6,559 nt of DNA from Tannerella sp. oral taxon 808 (GTDB lineage Bacteria > Bacteroidota > Bacteroidia > Bacteroidales > Tannerellaceae): the NCBI GenBank assembly GCA_002890585.1, contig MIQB01000104.1, positions 1-6,559 on the forward strand. Reading direction: 5' to 3'. Below are positions 1 through 5,650 of the stretch, piece by piece. The notes under the pieces are model-generated. The model did not search any database and was not told the DNA's origin. It saw nothing but the letters and a program-made list of their open reading frames with translations. Position 1 is the first letter of the stretch. Each line of letters starts with the position of its first letter. The translations under genes and the position numbers were made by a program.

Positions 1-168
1 ACTCAGAATTTGGAGCTTGCGGGGTGCCCCGCAAACACTAAAACTCAGAATTTGGAGCTTGCGGGGTGCCCCGCAAACACTAAAACTCAGAATTTGGGAC
101 TTGCGGGGTGCCCCGCAAACACTAAAACTCAGAATTTGGGACTTGCGGGGCGCCCCGCAAACACTAAA
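1..168. repeat. 42-bp minisatellite, four copies, each with a GC-rich palindrome
   Basis: Four head-to-tail units start at 1, 43, 85 and 127. The array begins at the window edge, so it may extend further left. Each unit carries an inverted repeat, TTGCGGGG / CCCCGCAA, around a 2-nt centre (17-34, 59-76, 101-118, 143-160). The centre is TG in copies 1-3 and CG in copy 4, which makes copy 4 a perfect 18-bp palindrome. Copies 1-2 read TTTGGAGC where copies 3-4 read TTTGGGAC; otherwise the units are nearly identical. The unit is 14 codons long and has no stop in two forward frames, which gives repetitive ORFs with no ATG start; I treat these as artefacts. The function is unknown. Confidence 0.95.
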
Positions 169-430
169 ACAGCTCATTGCGAGGCTTGCAGTACCTCTAC
201 AAGGCATTCCGATAGGAATAAGGTGCTCCGTTCTTACGTCGAATTCGCGTTGATTTAATAGCCGGCATATGTCTTGGCTTTGAATCAGATACGCGTTTGA
301 TAACAATCATTTCTGCGGGGTATGATTTTCAGCCGAAATCGAGAGGAAGGAAGCGCATGGAGAGGCGTTCAAACTATGTTAAAAGCAACTTCATACCGTG
401 TGGACGCCCGAAACGCCGTGCATTTCGTTT
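169..430. other. Intergenic stretch without a convincing gene
   Basis: Between the minisatellite and the promoter box at 431 I recognise no known protein, RNA gene or terminator. The DNA is less GC-rich than the large genes. The only coding candidate is the 30-codon ORF starting at 357, listed separately. There are minor palindromes (GCCGGC, CATATG) near 262-270 and a weak inverted repeat GATTT / AAATC around 325-340, neither long enough to interpret. Confidence 0.6.
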
Positions 431-449
431 TATCTTTGCGGCACGTTAA
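357..449 (+). CDS. Doubtful 30-residue basic micro-ORF
   Basis: An ATG at 357 opens 30 codons ending in TAA at 447-449. A purine-rich run, AGGAAGGAAG at 344-353, sits where a Shine-Dalgarno would be and is the strongest such match in the window. The predicted peptide is very basic, with seven Arg, two Lys and one Glu, and includes the run RPKRR. Against it: an ORF this short is expected by chance, I recognise no homologue, and its 3' end overlaps the -7 promoter box at 431-438 assigned to the next gene. Bacteroidota also make little use of Shine-Dalgarno sequences. It is listed so that it can be checked, not as an established gene. Confidence 0.15.
   Translation: MERRSNYVKSNFIPCGRPKRRAFRFIFAAR
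431..438 (+). promoter_or_regulatory. Bacteroidota -7 promoter box for the winged-helix gene
   Basis: TATCTTTG matches the Bacteroidota primary-sigma -7 consensus TAnnTTTG exactly. Transcription would start near 445, leaving a leader of about 25 nt before the ATG at 470. I see no clear TTTG -33 element at the usual spacing, so the call rests on the -7 box and its position. Confidence 0.55.
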
Positions 450-469
450 ACATAGATTTTCAATGAAAT

Positions 470-670
470 ATGATTAAGCTGATTGGAACAAACGCAGGTC
501 TTGTGTGGAGAGCTTTGAGCAAGACTGGACGGATGAGTGTGAAAGAACTCAAGAAAGAAACAAAGCTGAAAACCGACAAAGAGCTTTTTGCCGCCATCGG
601 ATGGTTAGCCAAAGAAGGTAAGTTGGAATCCGGAGAAAAAGATTCAGAGATCTACTTCTGGTTGCAATAA
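470..670 (+). CDS. Small winged helix-turn-helix protein, DUF2582 type
   Basis: A 66-residue protein that appears to be one winged-helix domain of the DUF2582 (PF10771) type, found widely in Bacteroidota. The recognisable signature is IGTNAGLVWRAL near the N-terminus, then a helix-turn-helix region (MSVKELKKETKL, about residues 23-34), the helix ELFAAIGWLAKEGK (about 38-51) and a short C-terminal strand ending IYFWLQ. That is full length for the family. There is no signal peptide or membrane segment, so it should be cytoplasmic. Winged helices usually bind nucleic acid, but no target or regulon is known to me. ATG 470 is the only possible ATG start because an in-frame TGA lies at 464-466. Codon use differs from the large neighbours: AAA is as common as AAG for Lys, and AGA and GGA occur. 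The gene looks monocistronic, between a promoter box at 431 and a terminator at 697. Confidence 0.85.
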   Translation: MIKLIGTNAGLVWRALSKTGRMSVKELKKETKLKTDKELFAAIGWLAKEGKLESGEKDSEIYFWLQ

Positions 671-696
671 CCCCCTTACCCCGATGAAGAATTGAA

Positions 697-748
697 AGAA
701 GGGCCGCCTGACGTATCATTTACGATTAGGCGGCTCTTCTGTTTTATT
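697..748 (+). terminator. Strong intrinsic terminator after the winged-helix gene
   Basis: The arm 697-711 pairs with 726-740 through 15 pairs, two of them G-T. An inner CGTA/TACG stem (712-715 with 721-724) closes a TCATT loop, with A725 bulged. GTTTTATT follows at 741-748. It starts 27 nt after the stop codon at 670, and it separates this gene from guaA. Confidence 0.88.
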
Positions 749-788
749 GCTGCCCGTGTTCGAGAAGTCCTTCCGACGCGTCCCCGCC

Positions 789-796
789 TATCTTTG
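789..796 (+). promoter_or_regulatory. Bacteroidota -7 promoter box for guaA-copA
   Basis: TATCTTTG matches TAnnTTTG exactly and is identical to the box at 431-438. The inferred start near 803 would give a GC-rich leader of about 111 nt before guaA. No convincing -33 TTTG is visible; a TTCG at 759-762 is too far upstream for the usual spacing. Confidence 0.5.
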
Positions 797-854
797 CCCG
801 CCCAGCGACCAAGGGGCTGCCCCGCTACCGGACGGACACTGGGAGGTTCTTCCC

Positions 855-906
855 CTACCCCTTGACTACCCTCTAACTATCCATTGACTACCCCTTTAAC
901 TACCCT
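855..906 (+). repeat. Phased CTACCC-like direct repeats in the guaA leader
   Basis: CTACCC or CTATCC starts at 855, 866, 877, 888 and 900, a spacing of 11, 11, 11 and 12 bp. At a larger scale this is a 22-nt repeat (862-883) followed by a diverged 23-nt copy (884-906), each beginning TTGACTACCC. The tract ends 7 nt before the guaA ATG. A small hairpin, GGGAG / TTCCC at 841-854, lies just upstream. The tract could be a repeated protein-binding site, a leader RNA element affecting translation, or a neutral slippage product. Confidence 0.75.
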
Positions 907-913
907 ATATAAT

Positions 914-2434
914 ATGCACGAAAAGATCATCATCCTCGACTTCGGCTCGCAGACTACGCAGCTCATCGGCCGCCGCATCCGCGAGCTGGGCACCTACTGC
1001 GAGATCCTGCCCTACCACCGCTTTCCGGCCGACGACCCCATGGTCAAGGGCGTCATCCTCTCCGGCAGTCCCTACTCGGTGAATAACCCCGATGCCTTCC
1101 GGATTGACACGGGCGCCTTGCGCGGGCGATACCCCGTGCTCGGCATCTGCTACGGTGCGCAACTGCTGGCCGCCACGGCTGGTGGACGTGTGGAATCGTC
1201 CGACACGCGCGAGTACGGCCGCGCACGTCTCACGCAGGTCGATGCCAACGATCCGCTGCTCGGTGGCATCCGGGCCGGATCGGAGGTGTGGATGTCGCAC
1301 GGCGACACGATCACCAAGCTGCCAGACACGTTTCACATCATCGCTCGTACGGACGATGTAGCGGCAGCGGCCTTCCGTGTCGATGGCGAACAGACGTGGG
1401 GCGTGCAATTTCACCCCGAAGTCTTCCATACACAGGACGGCACACGCCTGCTCGACAACTTCCTCACCCAGTGCGGCTGCTCGCGCGACTGGACGCCGGC
1501 CTCCTTCATCGAGTCTACCGTGGCTGCACTCAAGGCGCAACTCGGTGACGACCGCGTCATCCTGGCGCTCTCCGGCGGCGTCGACTCGTCCGTCACGGCC
1601 GTCCTGCTCCACCGCGCCATCGGCAGCCGCCTGACCTGCATCTTCGTTGATCATGGCCTGCTTCGCAAGCATGAGTTTGAGAACGTGCTCCGCGACTACG
1701 AGCACCTCGGCCTGAACGTGATCGGAGTGGACGCCAAGGAGAAGTTCTACCGCGAGCTGGCCGGCGTCACCGACCCCGAGCGCAAGCGCAAGATCATCGG
1801 CAAGGGCTTTATCGACGTCTTCGACGAGGAAGCGCGTAAACTGAAAGACGTCCGTTGGCTTGGCCAGGGAACGATCTACCCCGATGTCATCGAGTCGCTG
1901 TCCGTCACGGGCACGGTGATCAAGAGTCATCACAACGTGGGTGGCCTGCCGGCGAGGATGCAGCTGAAGCTCGTTGAGCCACTGCGTTTGCTCTTCAAGG
2001 ACGAGGTGCGACGCGTGGGCGCTGAGCTTGGTATGATGTCGCATCTGCTGAAGCGTCACCCCTTCCCCGGCCCGGGCCTCGGCATACGCATCCTCGGCGA
2101 GGTGACGCCTGAGAAGGTGCGCATCCTGCAAGACGCCGACGACATCTACATCTCCCTCCTTCGCGAGTGGGGGCTTTACGACGACGTTTGGCAAGCCTGC
2201 ACCATCCTGCTTCCGATCCGCTCCGTCGGCGTGATGGGCGACGAAAGGACGTATGAGAACACCATCGCCCTGCGCGCCGTCACCTCCACCGACGCCATGA
2301 CGGCCGACTGGGCGCAACTGCCTTACGACTTTCTGGCCAAGGTCTCGAACGAGATCATCAACAAGGTGAAGGGCGTCAATCGCGTCGTCTACGACATCAG
2401 TTCCAAGCCGCCCGCGACGATCGAGTGGGAGTGA
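914..2434 (+). CDS. guaA: GMP synthase (glutamine-hydrolysing)
   Basis: Cytoplasmic enzyme for the last step of GMP synthesis: XMP + glutamine + ATP gives GMP + glutamate + AMP + PPi. The 506 residues cover the full family layout. The N-terminal class I glutamine amidotransferase domain (about 1-190) has the nucleophile Cys79 in GICYGAQ, and His167 and Glu169 in GVQFHPEV. The ATP-pyrophosphatase domain carries the P-loop SGGVDSS at 220-226 and the motifs KSHHNVGGLP and HPFPGPGLG. The C-terminal dimerisation domain ends KPPATIEWE. I chose ATG 914, which gives MHEKIIILDFGSQ, the usual start in Bacteroidales; a TTG at 884 would add ten non-conserved residues read from the leader repeats. No Shine-Dalgarno is visible, only the A/T-rich TATATAAT before the ATG. 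copA begins 7 bp after the TGA stop, so the two genes are probably one transcript. No catalytic residue is missing. Confidence 0.98.
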   Translation: MHEKIIILDFGSQTTQLIGRRIRELGTYCEILPYHRFPADDPMVKGVILSGSPYSVNNPDAFRIDTGALRGRYPVLGICYGAQLLAATAGGRVESSDTREYGRARLTQVDANDPLLGGIRAGSEVWMSHGDTITKLPDTFHIIARTDDVAAAAFRVDGEQTWGVQFHPEVFHTQDGTRLLDNFLTQCGCSRDWTPASFIESTVAALKAQLGDDRVILALSGGVDSSVTAVLLHRAIGSRLTCIFVDHGLLRKHEFENVLRDYEHLGLNVIGVDAKEKFYRELAGVTDPERKRKIIGKGFIDVFDEEARKLKDVRWLGQGTIYPDVIESLSVTGTVIKSHHNVGGLPARMQLKLVEPLRLLFKDEVRRVGAELGMMSHLLKRHPFPGPGLGIRILGEVTPEKVRILQDADDIYISLLREWGLYDDVWQACTILLPIRSVGVMGDERTYENTIALRAVTSTDAMTADWAQLPYDFLAKVSNEIINKVKGVNRVVYDISSKPPATIEWE

Positions 2435-2441
2435 ACCGCTA

Positions 2442-4712
2442 ATGAATCCTACGAAGCAATTCTCTGTCGACGGCATGGCTTGCGCGGCATGTAGTGCGCA
2501 TGTGGAGCGCGCCGTGTCGCGTGTCGAGGGCGTGTCGTCTGTGGCCGTCAATCTGCTGACGAACTCGATGGTCGTCGAGGGTACAGCTACGGCCGATGCC
2601 ATCGTGGCCGCCGTGCGCAAGGCGGGTTACGACGCTGCAGAGCTGCTGATCGAAGAACAGCATGCACCCGCGGACAAGTCGCCCGACGATCCTTTGGCCG
2701 ACCGTGAGACGCCTGCCCTCCGCCGTCGCCTCATCGCCTCCCTTGTGCTGCTCCTTCTTTTGATGTACACGGCGATGGGTCACTCAATGCTCGGCCTGCC
2801 GCTCCCTGCGGCGCTTGCGGGCAACCCGATGGCTGTCGGCATCGTGCAGATGCTGCTTGCTGTGGCCGTGATGATCATCAACGAGCGCTTCTTCGTTTCT
2901 GGTTACAAGGGCACGCTGCACGGTGCGCCGGGCATGGATGCGCTCGTGGCCTTAGGGTCGGGGACGGCCTTCGTCTATAGTCTTGTCGGCCTCTTCGCCA
3001 TGTCCGCCGCGCTGATGGAGGGGCGCACGGCCGACGCCTACGCGGGGCTGCATGCGCTCTACTTCGAGACGTGCGCCATGATCCTTACGCTCATCACGCT
3101 CGGCAAGCTGCTTGAGGCGCGTGCCAAGGGTCGGACGACGGACGCGCTGAAGAGCCTCATGCGGCTGGCTCCGAAGACGGCTACGCTTGTGCGCGATGGT
3201 CGCGAGGTGACGGTGCCCATCGAGCAGGTGCGCGTCGGTGACACGTTTGCCGTGCGACCAGGTGAGCACATCCCCGTGGACGGCATCATCACGGAGGGCA
3301 CGGCGGCCGTGGACGAGTCGGCGCTGACGGGCGAGAGCCTGCCCGTAGACAAGGCGCCGGGTGATCGTGTCTCGGCTGCTACGGTCAATCGTTCGGGCTA
3401 CCTGCGTTGCCGGGCGGAGCGCGTCGGACGCGACACGACGCTTGCGCAGATCATACGCATGGTCAGCGACGCTTCGTCGGGCAAGGCGCCGATCGCTAAG
3501 ATGGCTGACCGCGTGTCGGGCATCTTCGTGCCGGCCGTCATCGTGATCGCGCTCATCACGGCGGGCGTGTGGCTTGCCGTCGGGGCAGATGTAGGGACGG
3601 CCGTCTCGCGTGGCATGGCCGTGTTGGTGGTCAGTTGCCCATGTGCCTTGGGGCTGGCTACGCCCGTGGCGATCATGGTGGGCAGCGGACTCGGTGCGCG
3701 TCACGGTATCCTTTTCAAGACGGCCGAGGCGCTCGAGCGAGCGGGCCAAGTGCGGGTCGTGGCGCTCGACAAGACGGGCACGATCACGAACGGATCGCCC
3801 GTCGTGACCGACCTCCTGCCGGCTGATGGCGTGGAAGAGGAGGAGTTACTCCGTGCGGCCTATGCGTTAGAGGTGAAGAGTGAGCATCCGCTGGCTCGGG
3901 CCGTGGCGGCGTATGCCGAGGCGCGCGGCATGCAGCCCCCGGAGACGGACGCCTTCGAGGTGATCCCGGGCAAGGGACTGACGGCAACCCTCGAGGGGCA
4001 GCGGATTACGGGTGGCAGCCTCGCCTTCCTTTCGGAGCGAATCGGAACGACGGAGGCCATCACGTCTGCCGCCGAACGCGTCGCAGGCGAGGGCAAGACG
4101 CCGCTGCTCTTTGCCGCTGAGGATCGGTGGCTGGGGCTGATCGCCGTGGCCGACACGGTGAAGGAGGATGCGCGCGAGGCTGTCGGCCGACTGCATGCGA
4201 TGGGCCTTCGCACGGTGATGCTGACGGGCGACAATCAGCGCACAGCCGAGGCCGTCGGGCGGAGCGTAGGCGTGGATGAGGTGATCGCCGGCGTGTTGCC
4301 CGACGGGAAGAAGGCGGCAGTGGAGGCGCTCCGTGGACGGTTTGGCGCCGTGGCGATGGTGGGCGACGGCATCAATGATGCACCCGCGCTGGCTACGGCC
4401 GATATCGGTATAGCCATCGGCGCAGGCACGGACGTGGCCGTGGATGCGGCCGACGTGGTGTTGATGAAGAGTCGGCCGTCGGACATCCCCGTCTCCGTGC
4501 GACTCAGTCGCGCCACGCTGCGCAACATCCGCGAGAACCTCTTCTGGGCCTTCATCTATAACGTCGTCGGCATACCGTTAGCGGCGGGCGTGTGGATCCC
4601 CGTGTTCGGCGTGGGCATGAGCCCCATGTTCGGCGCGGCGGCCATGAGCCTCTCCAGCTTCTGCGTGGTGATGAATGCGCTCAGGCTGAACTTCGTGAGG
4701 ATCAATAAATAG
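2442..4712 (+). CDS. copA: Copper-exporting P1B-type ATPase
   Basis: Inner-membrane pump that uses ATP to export Cu(I), and possibly Ag(I), from the cytoplasm. The 756 residues contain one N-terminal heavy-metal-associated domain with GMACAAC (Cys14, Cys17), then two class-specific helices (about 96-112 and 127-150) and six core helices, eight in all. The actuator motif TGES is at 296-299 and the metal-site CPC at 399-401. The phosphorylated Asp443 is in DKTGT, the nucleotide-domain His-Pro is at 482-483, and GDGINDAP starts at 641. Tyr706-Asn707 and Met735 with Ser738-Ser739 are the residues that mark the Cu(I) subgroup (P1B-1) rather than zinc/cadmium pumps. The length is normal and no motif is lost. 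The ATG is 7 bp after guaA, with a GGGAG at 2427-2431 inside the guaA end as a possible ribosome site; this suggests translational coupling. No copper-responsive regulator, chaperone or operator is visible nearby. Confidence 0.96.
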   Translation: MNPTKQFSVDGMACAACSAHVERAVSRVEGVSSVAVNLLTNSMVVEGTATADAIVAAVRKAGYDAAELLIEEQHAPADKSPDDPLADRETPALRRRLIASLVLLLLLMYTAMGHSMLGLPLPAALAGNPMAVGIVQMLLAVAVMIINERFFVSGYKGTLHGAPGMDALVALGSGTAFVYSLVGLFAMSAALMEGRTADAYAGLHALYFETCAMILTLITLGKLLEARAKGRTTDALKSLMRLAPKTATLVRDGREVTVPIEQVRVGDTFAVRPGEHIPVDGIITEGTAAVDESALTGESLPVDKAPGDRVSAATVNRSGYLRCRAERVGRDTTLAQIIRMVSDASSGKAPIAKMADRVSGIFVPAVIVIALITAGVWLAVGADVGTAVSRGMAVLVVSCPCALGLATPVAIMVGSGLGARHGILFKTAEALERAGQVRVVALDKTGTITNGSPVVTDLLPADGVEEEELLRAAYALEVKSEHPLARAVAAYAEARGMQPPETDAFEVIPGKGLTATLEGQRITGGSLAFLSERIGTTEAITSAAERVAGEGKTPLLFAAEDRWLGLIAVADTVKEDAREAVGRLHAMGLRTVMLTGDNQRTAEAVGRSVGVDEVIAGVLPDGKKAAVEALRGRFGAVAMVGDGINDAPALATADIGIAIGAGTDVAVDAADVVLMKSRPSDIPVSVRLSRATLRNIRENLFWAFIYNVVGIPLAAGVWIPVFGVGMSPMFGAAAMSLSSFCVVMNALRLNFVRINK

Positions 4713-4720
4713 GATGAGAT

Positions 4721-4728
4721 TACTTTTG
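4721..4728 (+). promoter_or_regulatory. Candidate -7 promoter box just after copA
   Basis: TACTTTTG fits TAnnTTTG exactly, 8 bp after the copA stop. Transcription would start near 4735, either as a leader of about 173 nt for the gene at 4908 or as a short RNA ending at the hairpin at 4769-4789. No good -33 element is seen at the usual distance, so the call is tentative. Confidence 0.4.
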
Positions 4729-4768
4729 TGGTAAGATTATCACCCTTAGATGGAAAAGACCAAGGCCC

Positions 4769-4799
4769 GCCACCCCATTTCGGGGTGGCTTATTTATGT
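4769..4799 (+). terminator. Hairpin terminator after copA
   Basis: GCCACCCC (4769-4776) pairs perfectly with GGGGTGGC (4782-4789) around an ATTTC loop. The T-rich but interrupted tail TTATTTATGT follows. It lies 56 bp after the copA stop and probably ends the guaA-copA transcript. The broken T-tract makes it weaker than the terminators at 697 and 5287. Confidence 0.7.
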
Positions 4800-4811
4800 A
4801 GTCGAATGAAA

Positions 4812-4843
4812 ATGATGGGTATGATATCCATCATCCATTTTTT
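4812..4843 (+). terminator. Second hairpin with a T-tract before the orphan gene
   Basis: ATGATGGGTA (4812-4821) pairs with TATCCATCAT (4825-4834), with one G-T pair and a TGA loop. Six T follow at 4838-4843, after a 3-nt gap. It could be a back-up terminator for guaA-copA or, if the promoter at 4721 is real, an attenuator in the leader of the gene at 4908. Confidence 0.6.
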
Positions 4844-4875
4844 CGCATGACCAAAAGCCGAGAAGACATTTAACC

Positions 4876-4890
4876 GAAGGCTTAGCCTTC
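4876..4890 (+). promoter_or_regulatory. Short leader hairpin before the orphan gene
   Basis: GAAGGC (4876-4881) pairs perfectly with GCCTTC (4885-4890) around a TTA loop, ending 17 nt before the ATG at 4908. There is no T-tract, so it is not a terminator. It could affect translation initiation or mRNA stability, or be incidental. Confidence 0.4.
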
Positions 4891-4907
4891 ATAACACAAT
4901 AGAAACA

Positions 4908-5264
4908 ATGGGATTTATTAGAAATGACATCGCCACGGGCGATATGTTCCGCCACATCTACGGCGGGATGACAAGAGATGAACTTGAAGGCTGCGTGGCG
5001 CAGTTACTGGGCACATGGGGGTACAAAAAGGTGTCCGACGCACAGGGTGCTGCGGTCTTTGAGAAGGGGAACCGCGTGGCGAGACTGCTGCTGGGTGCTC
5101 TCGTAAAATACTCCAAAGTGTCGGTGACGATCACCACCACACCCGCTGACGAGCTGGCTTGCGAGGTGCGCACGCTCTCGTCCGGCATGTCGGGCGGACT
5201 GATCGGGGTGAATCAGGTGAAGACTGAGATGGGCAACCTAAACAACGCCTTCCGCGACTTCTAA
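4908..5264 (+). CDS. Hypothetical 118-residue protein
   Basis: I do not recognise the family. The ATG follows an A-rich stretch (AGAAACA), typical of Bacteroidota starts, and the protein opens MGFIRNDIATGDMFRHIYGG. There is no signal peptide or lipobox and no convincing membrane span, so it is probably cytoplasmic. By eye the order is a helix (TRDELEGCVAQLLGTWG, about 22-38), strands around AAVFEKG, KVSVTITTT and ELACEVRTL, a glycine-rich loop SGMSGGLIG (about 91-99), and a C-terminal helix to NNAFRDF. This suggests one compact alpha/beta domain; that is inference. Codon use is GC-rich like guaA and copA, so there is no sign of recent transfer. The gene has its own strong terminator at 5287 and perhaps its own promoter at 4721. 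It looks like a genuine single-gene unit of unknown role. Confidence 0.75.
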   Translation: MGFIRNDIATGDMFRHIYGGMTRDELEGCVAQLLGTWGYKKVSDAQGAAVFEKGNRVARLLLGALVKYSKVSVTITTTPADELACEVRTLSSGMSGGLIGVNQVKTEMGNLNNAFRDF

Positions 5265-5286
5265 GCGAAGGCCTCCCCAAAGGGAG

Positions 5287-5335
5287 AAAGCCCCTGAATG
5301 CTTGCGATCTGGCGGGCGTTCGGGGGCTTTTTTTT
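5287..5335 (+). terminator. Very strong intrinsic terminator after the orphan gene
   Basis: The arm 5287-5305 (AAAGCCCCTGAATGCTTGC) pairs with 5312-5330 through 19 pairs, four of them G-T, around a GATCTG loop. A run of eight T (5328-5335) overlaps the end of the 3' arm. It starts 23 nt after the stop at 5264. This is the clearest plus-strand terminator in the window. Confidence 0.93.
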
Positions 5336-5356
5336 ATGGGAGCATCTACCCGCTGG

Positions 5357-5650
5357 GGAAATGGATCCAACCCGCGGGAGAGGTCGTTTCGAGAGTCTGG
5401 AAATGGATCAAACCCTCGGGAGAGGTCGTTTCGAGAGTCTGGAAATGGGTTAAACCCTCGGGGGAGGTCATTTCGAGAGTCTGGAAATGGGTTAAACCTT
5501 CGGGAAGGGTCGTTTCGAGAGTCTGGAAATGGATCAAACCCTCGGGAGAAGTCATTTCGAGAGTCTGGAAATGGGTCAAACCCTCGGGAGAGGTCATTTC
5601 GAGAGTCTGGAAATGGGTCAAACCCTCGAGAAGGGTTGTTTTTCCGCTGA
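5357..5650. repeat. Second 42-bp minisatellite, seven units
   Basis: Units start at 5357, 5399, 5441, 5483, 5525, 5567 and 5609, all in exact 42-bp register, each beginning GGAAATGG. Units 1-6 are well conserved and end CGAGAGTCT. Unit 7 follows the consensus for about 33 bp and then ends TTTTTCCGCTGA. Differences among units 2-6 are all transitions (A/G or C/T). CCGCTGRGGAAATG flanks the array at 5350-5363 and 5644-5657. The sequence is unrelated to the array at 1-168 although the period is the same. The unit is 14 codons long and contains no stop in most frames, so long repetitive ORFs appear on both strands; none has other support. The array lies between two facing terminators, so it is probably non-coding. 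Confidence 0.95.

Noticed and set aside
10..258. Repetitive open frames through the first minisatellite
   Set aside because: They start at TTG or another non-ATG codon. The frame stays open only because 42 is a multiple of 3 and the unit has no stop; they end soon after the array with no family match.
884..913. Upstream TTG start for guaA, giving ten extra residues
   Set aside because: The extension is encoded by the leader repeats and is not part of the usual GuaA N-terminus, which begins at the ATG at 914.
803..913. Guanine or other purine riboswitch in the guaA leader
   Set aside because: The leader is GC-rich with short hairpins (GGGG-CTG-CCCC near 813-823, GGGAG/TTCCC at 841-854), but I cannot recognise the three-way junction or conserved core of a purine riboswitch.
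905..2620. A 571-codon open frame on the minus strand opposite guaA
   Set aside because: It is antisense to a complete, well-motifed guaA and crosses into copA. Its product shows no recognisable domain and has the composition expected from GC-rich codons read backwards.
2952..3749. A 265-codon minus-strand open frame inside copA, and shorter ones around it
   Set aside because: These are antisense to the catalytic core of copA; the low-complexity, Arg/His-rich products are typical of shadow frames.
5357..5650. CRISPR array
   Set aside because: The repeats are directly adjacent with no unique spacers, and no cas gene is nearby. The same applies to 1-168.
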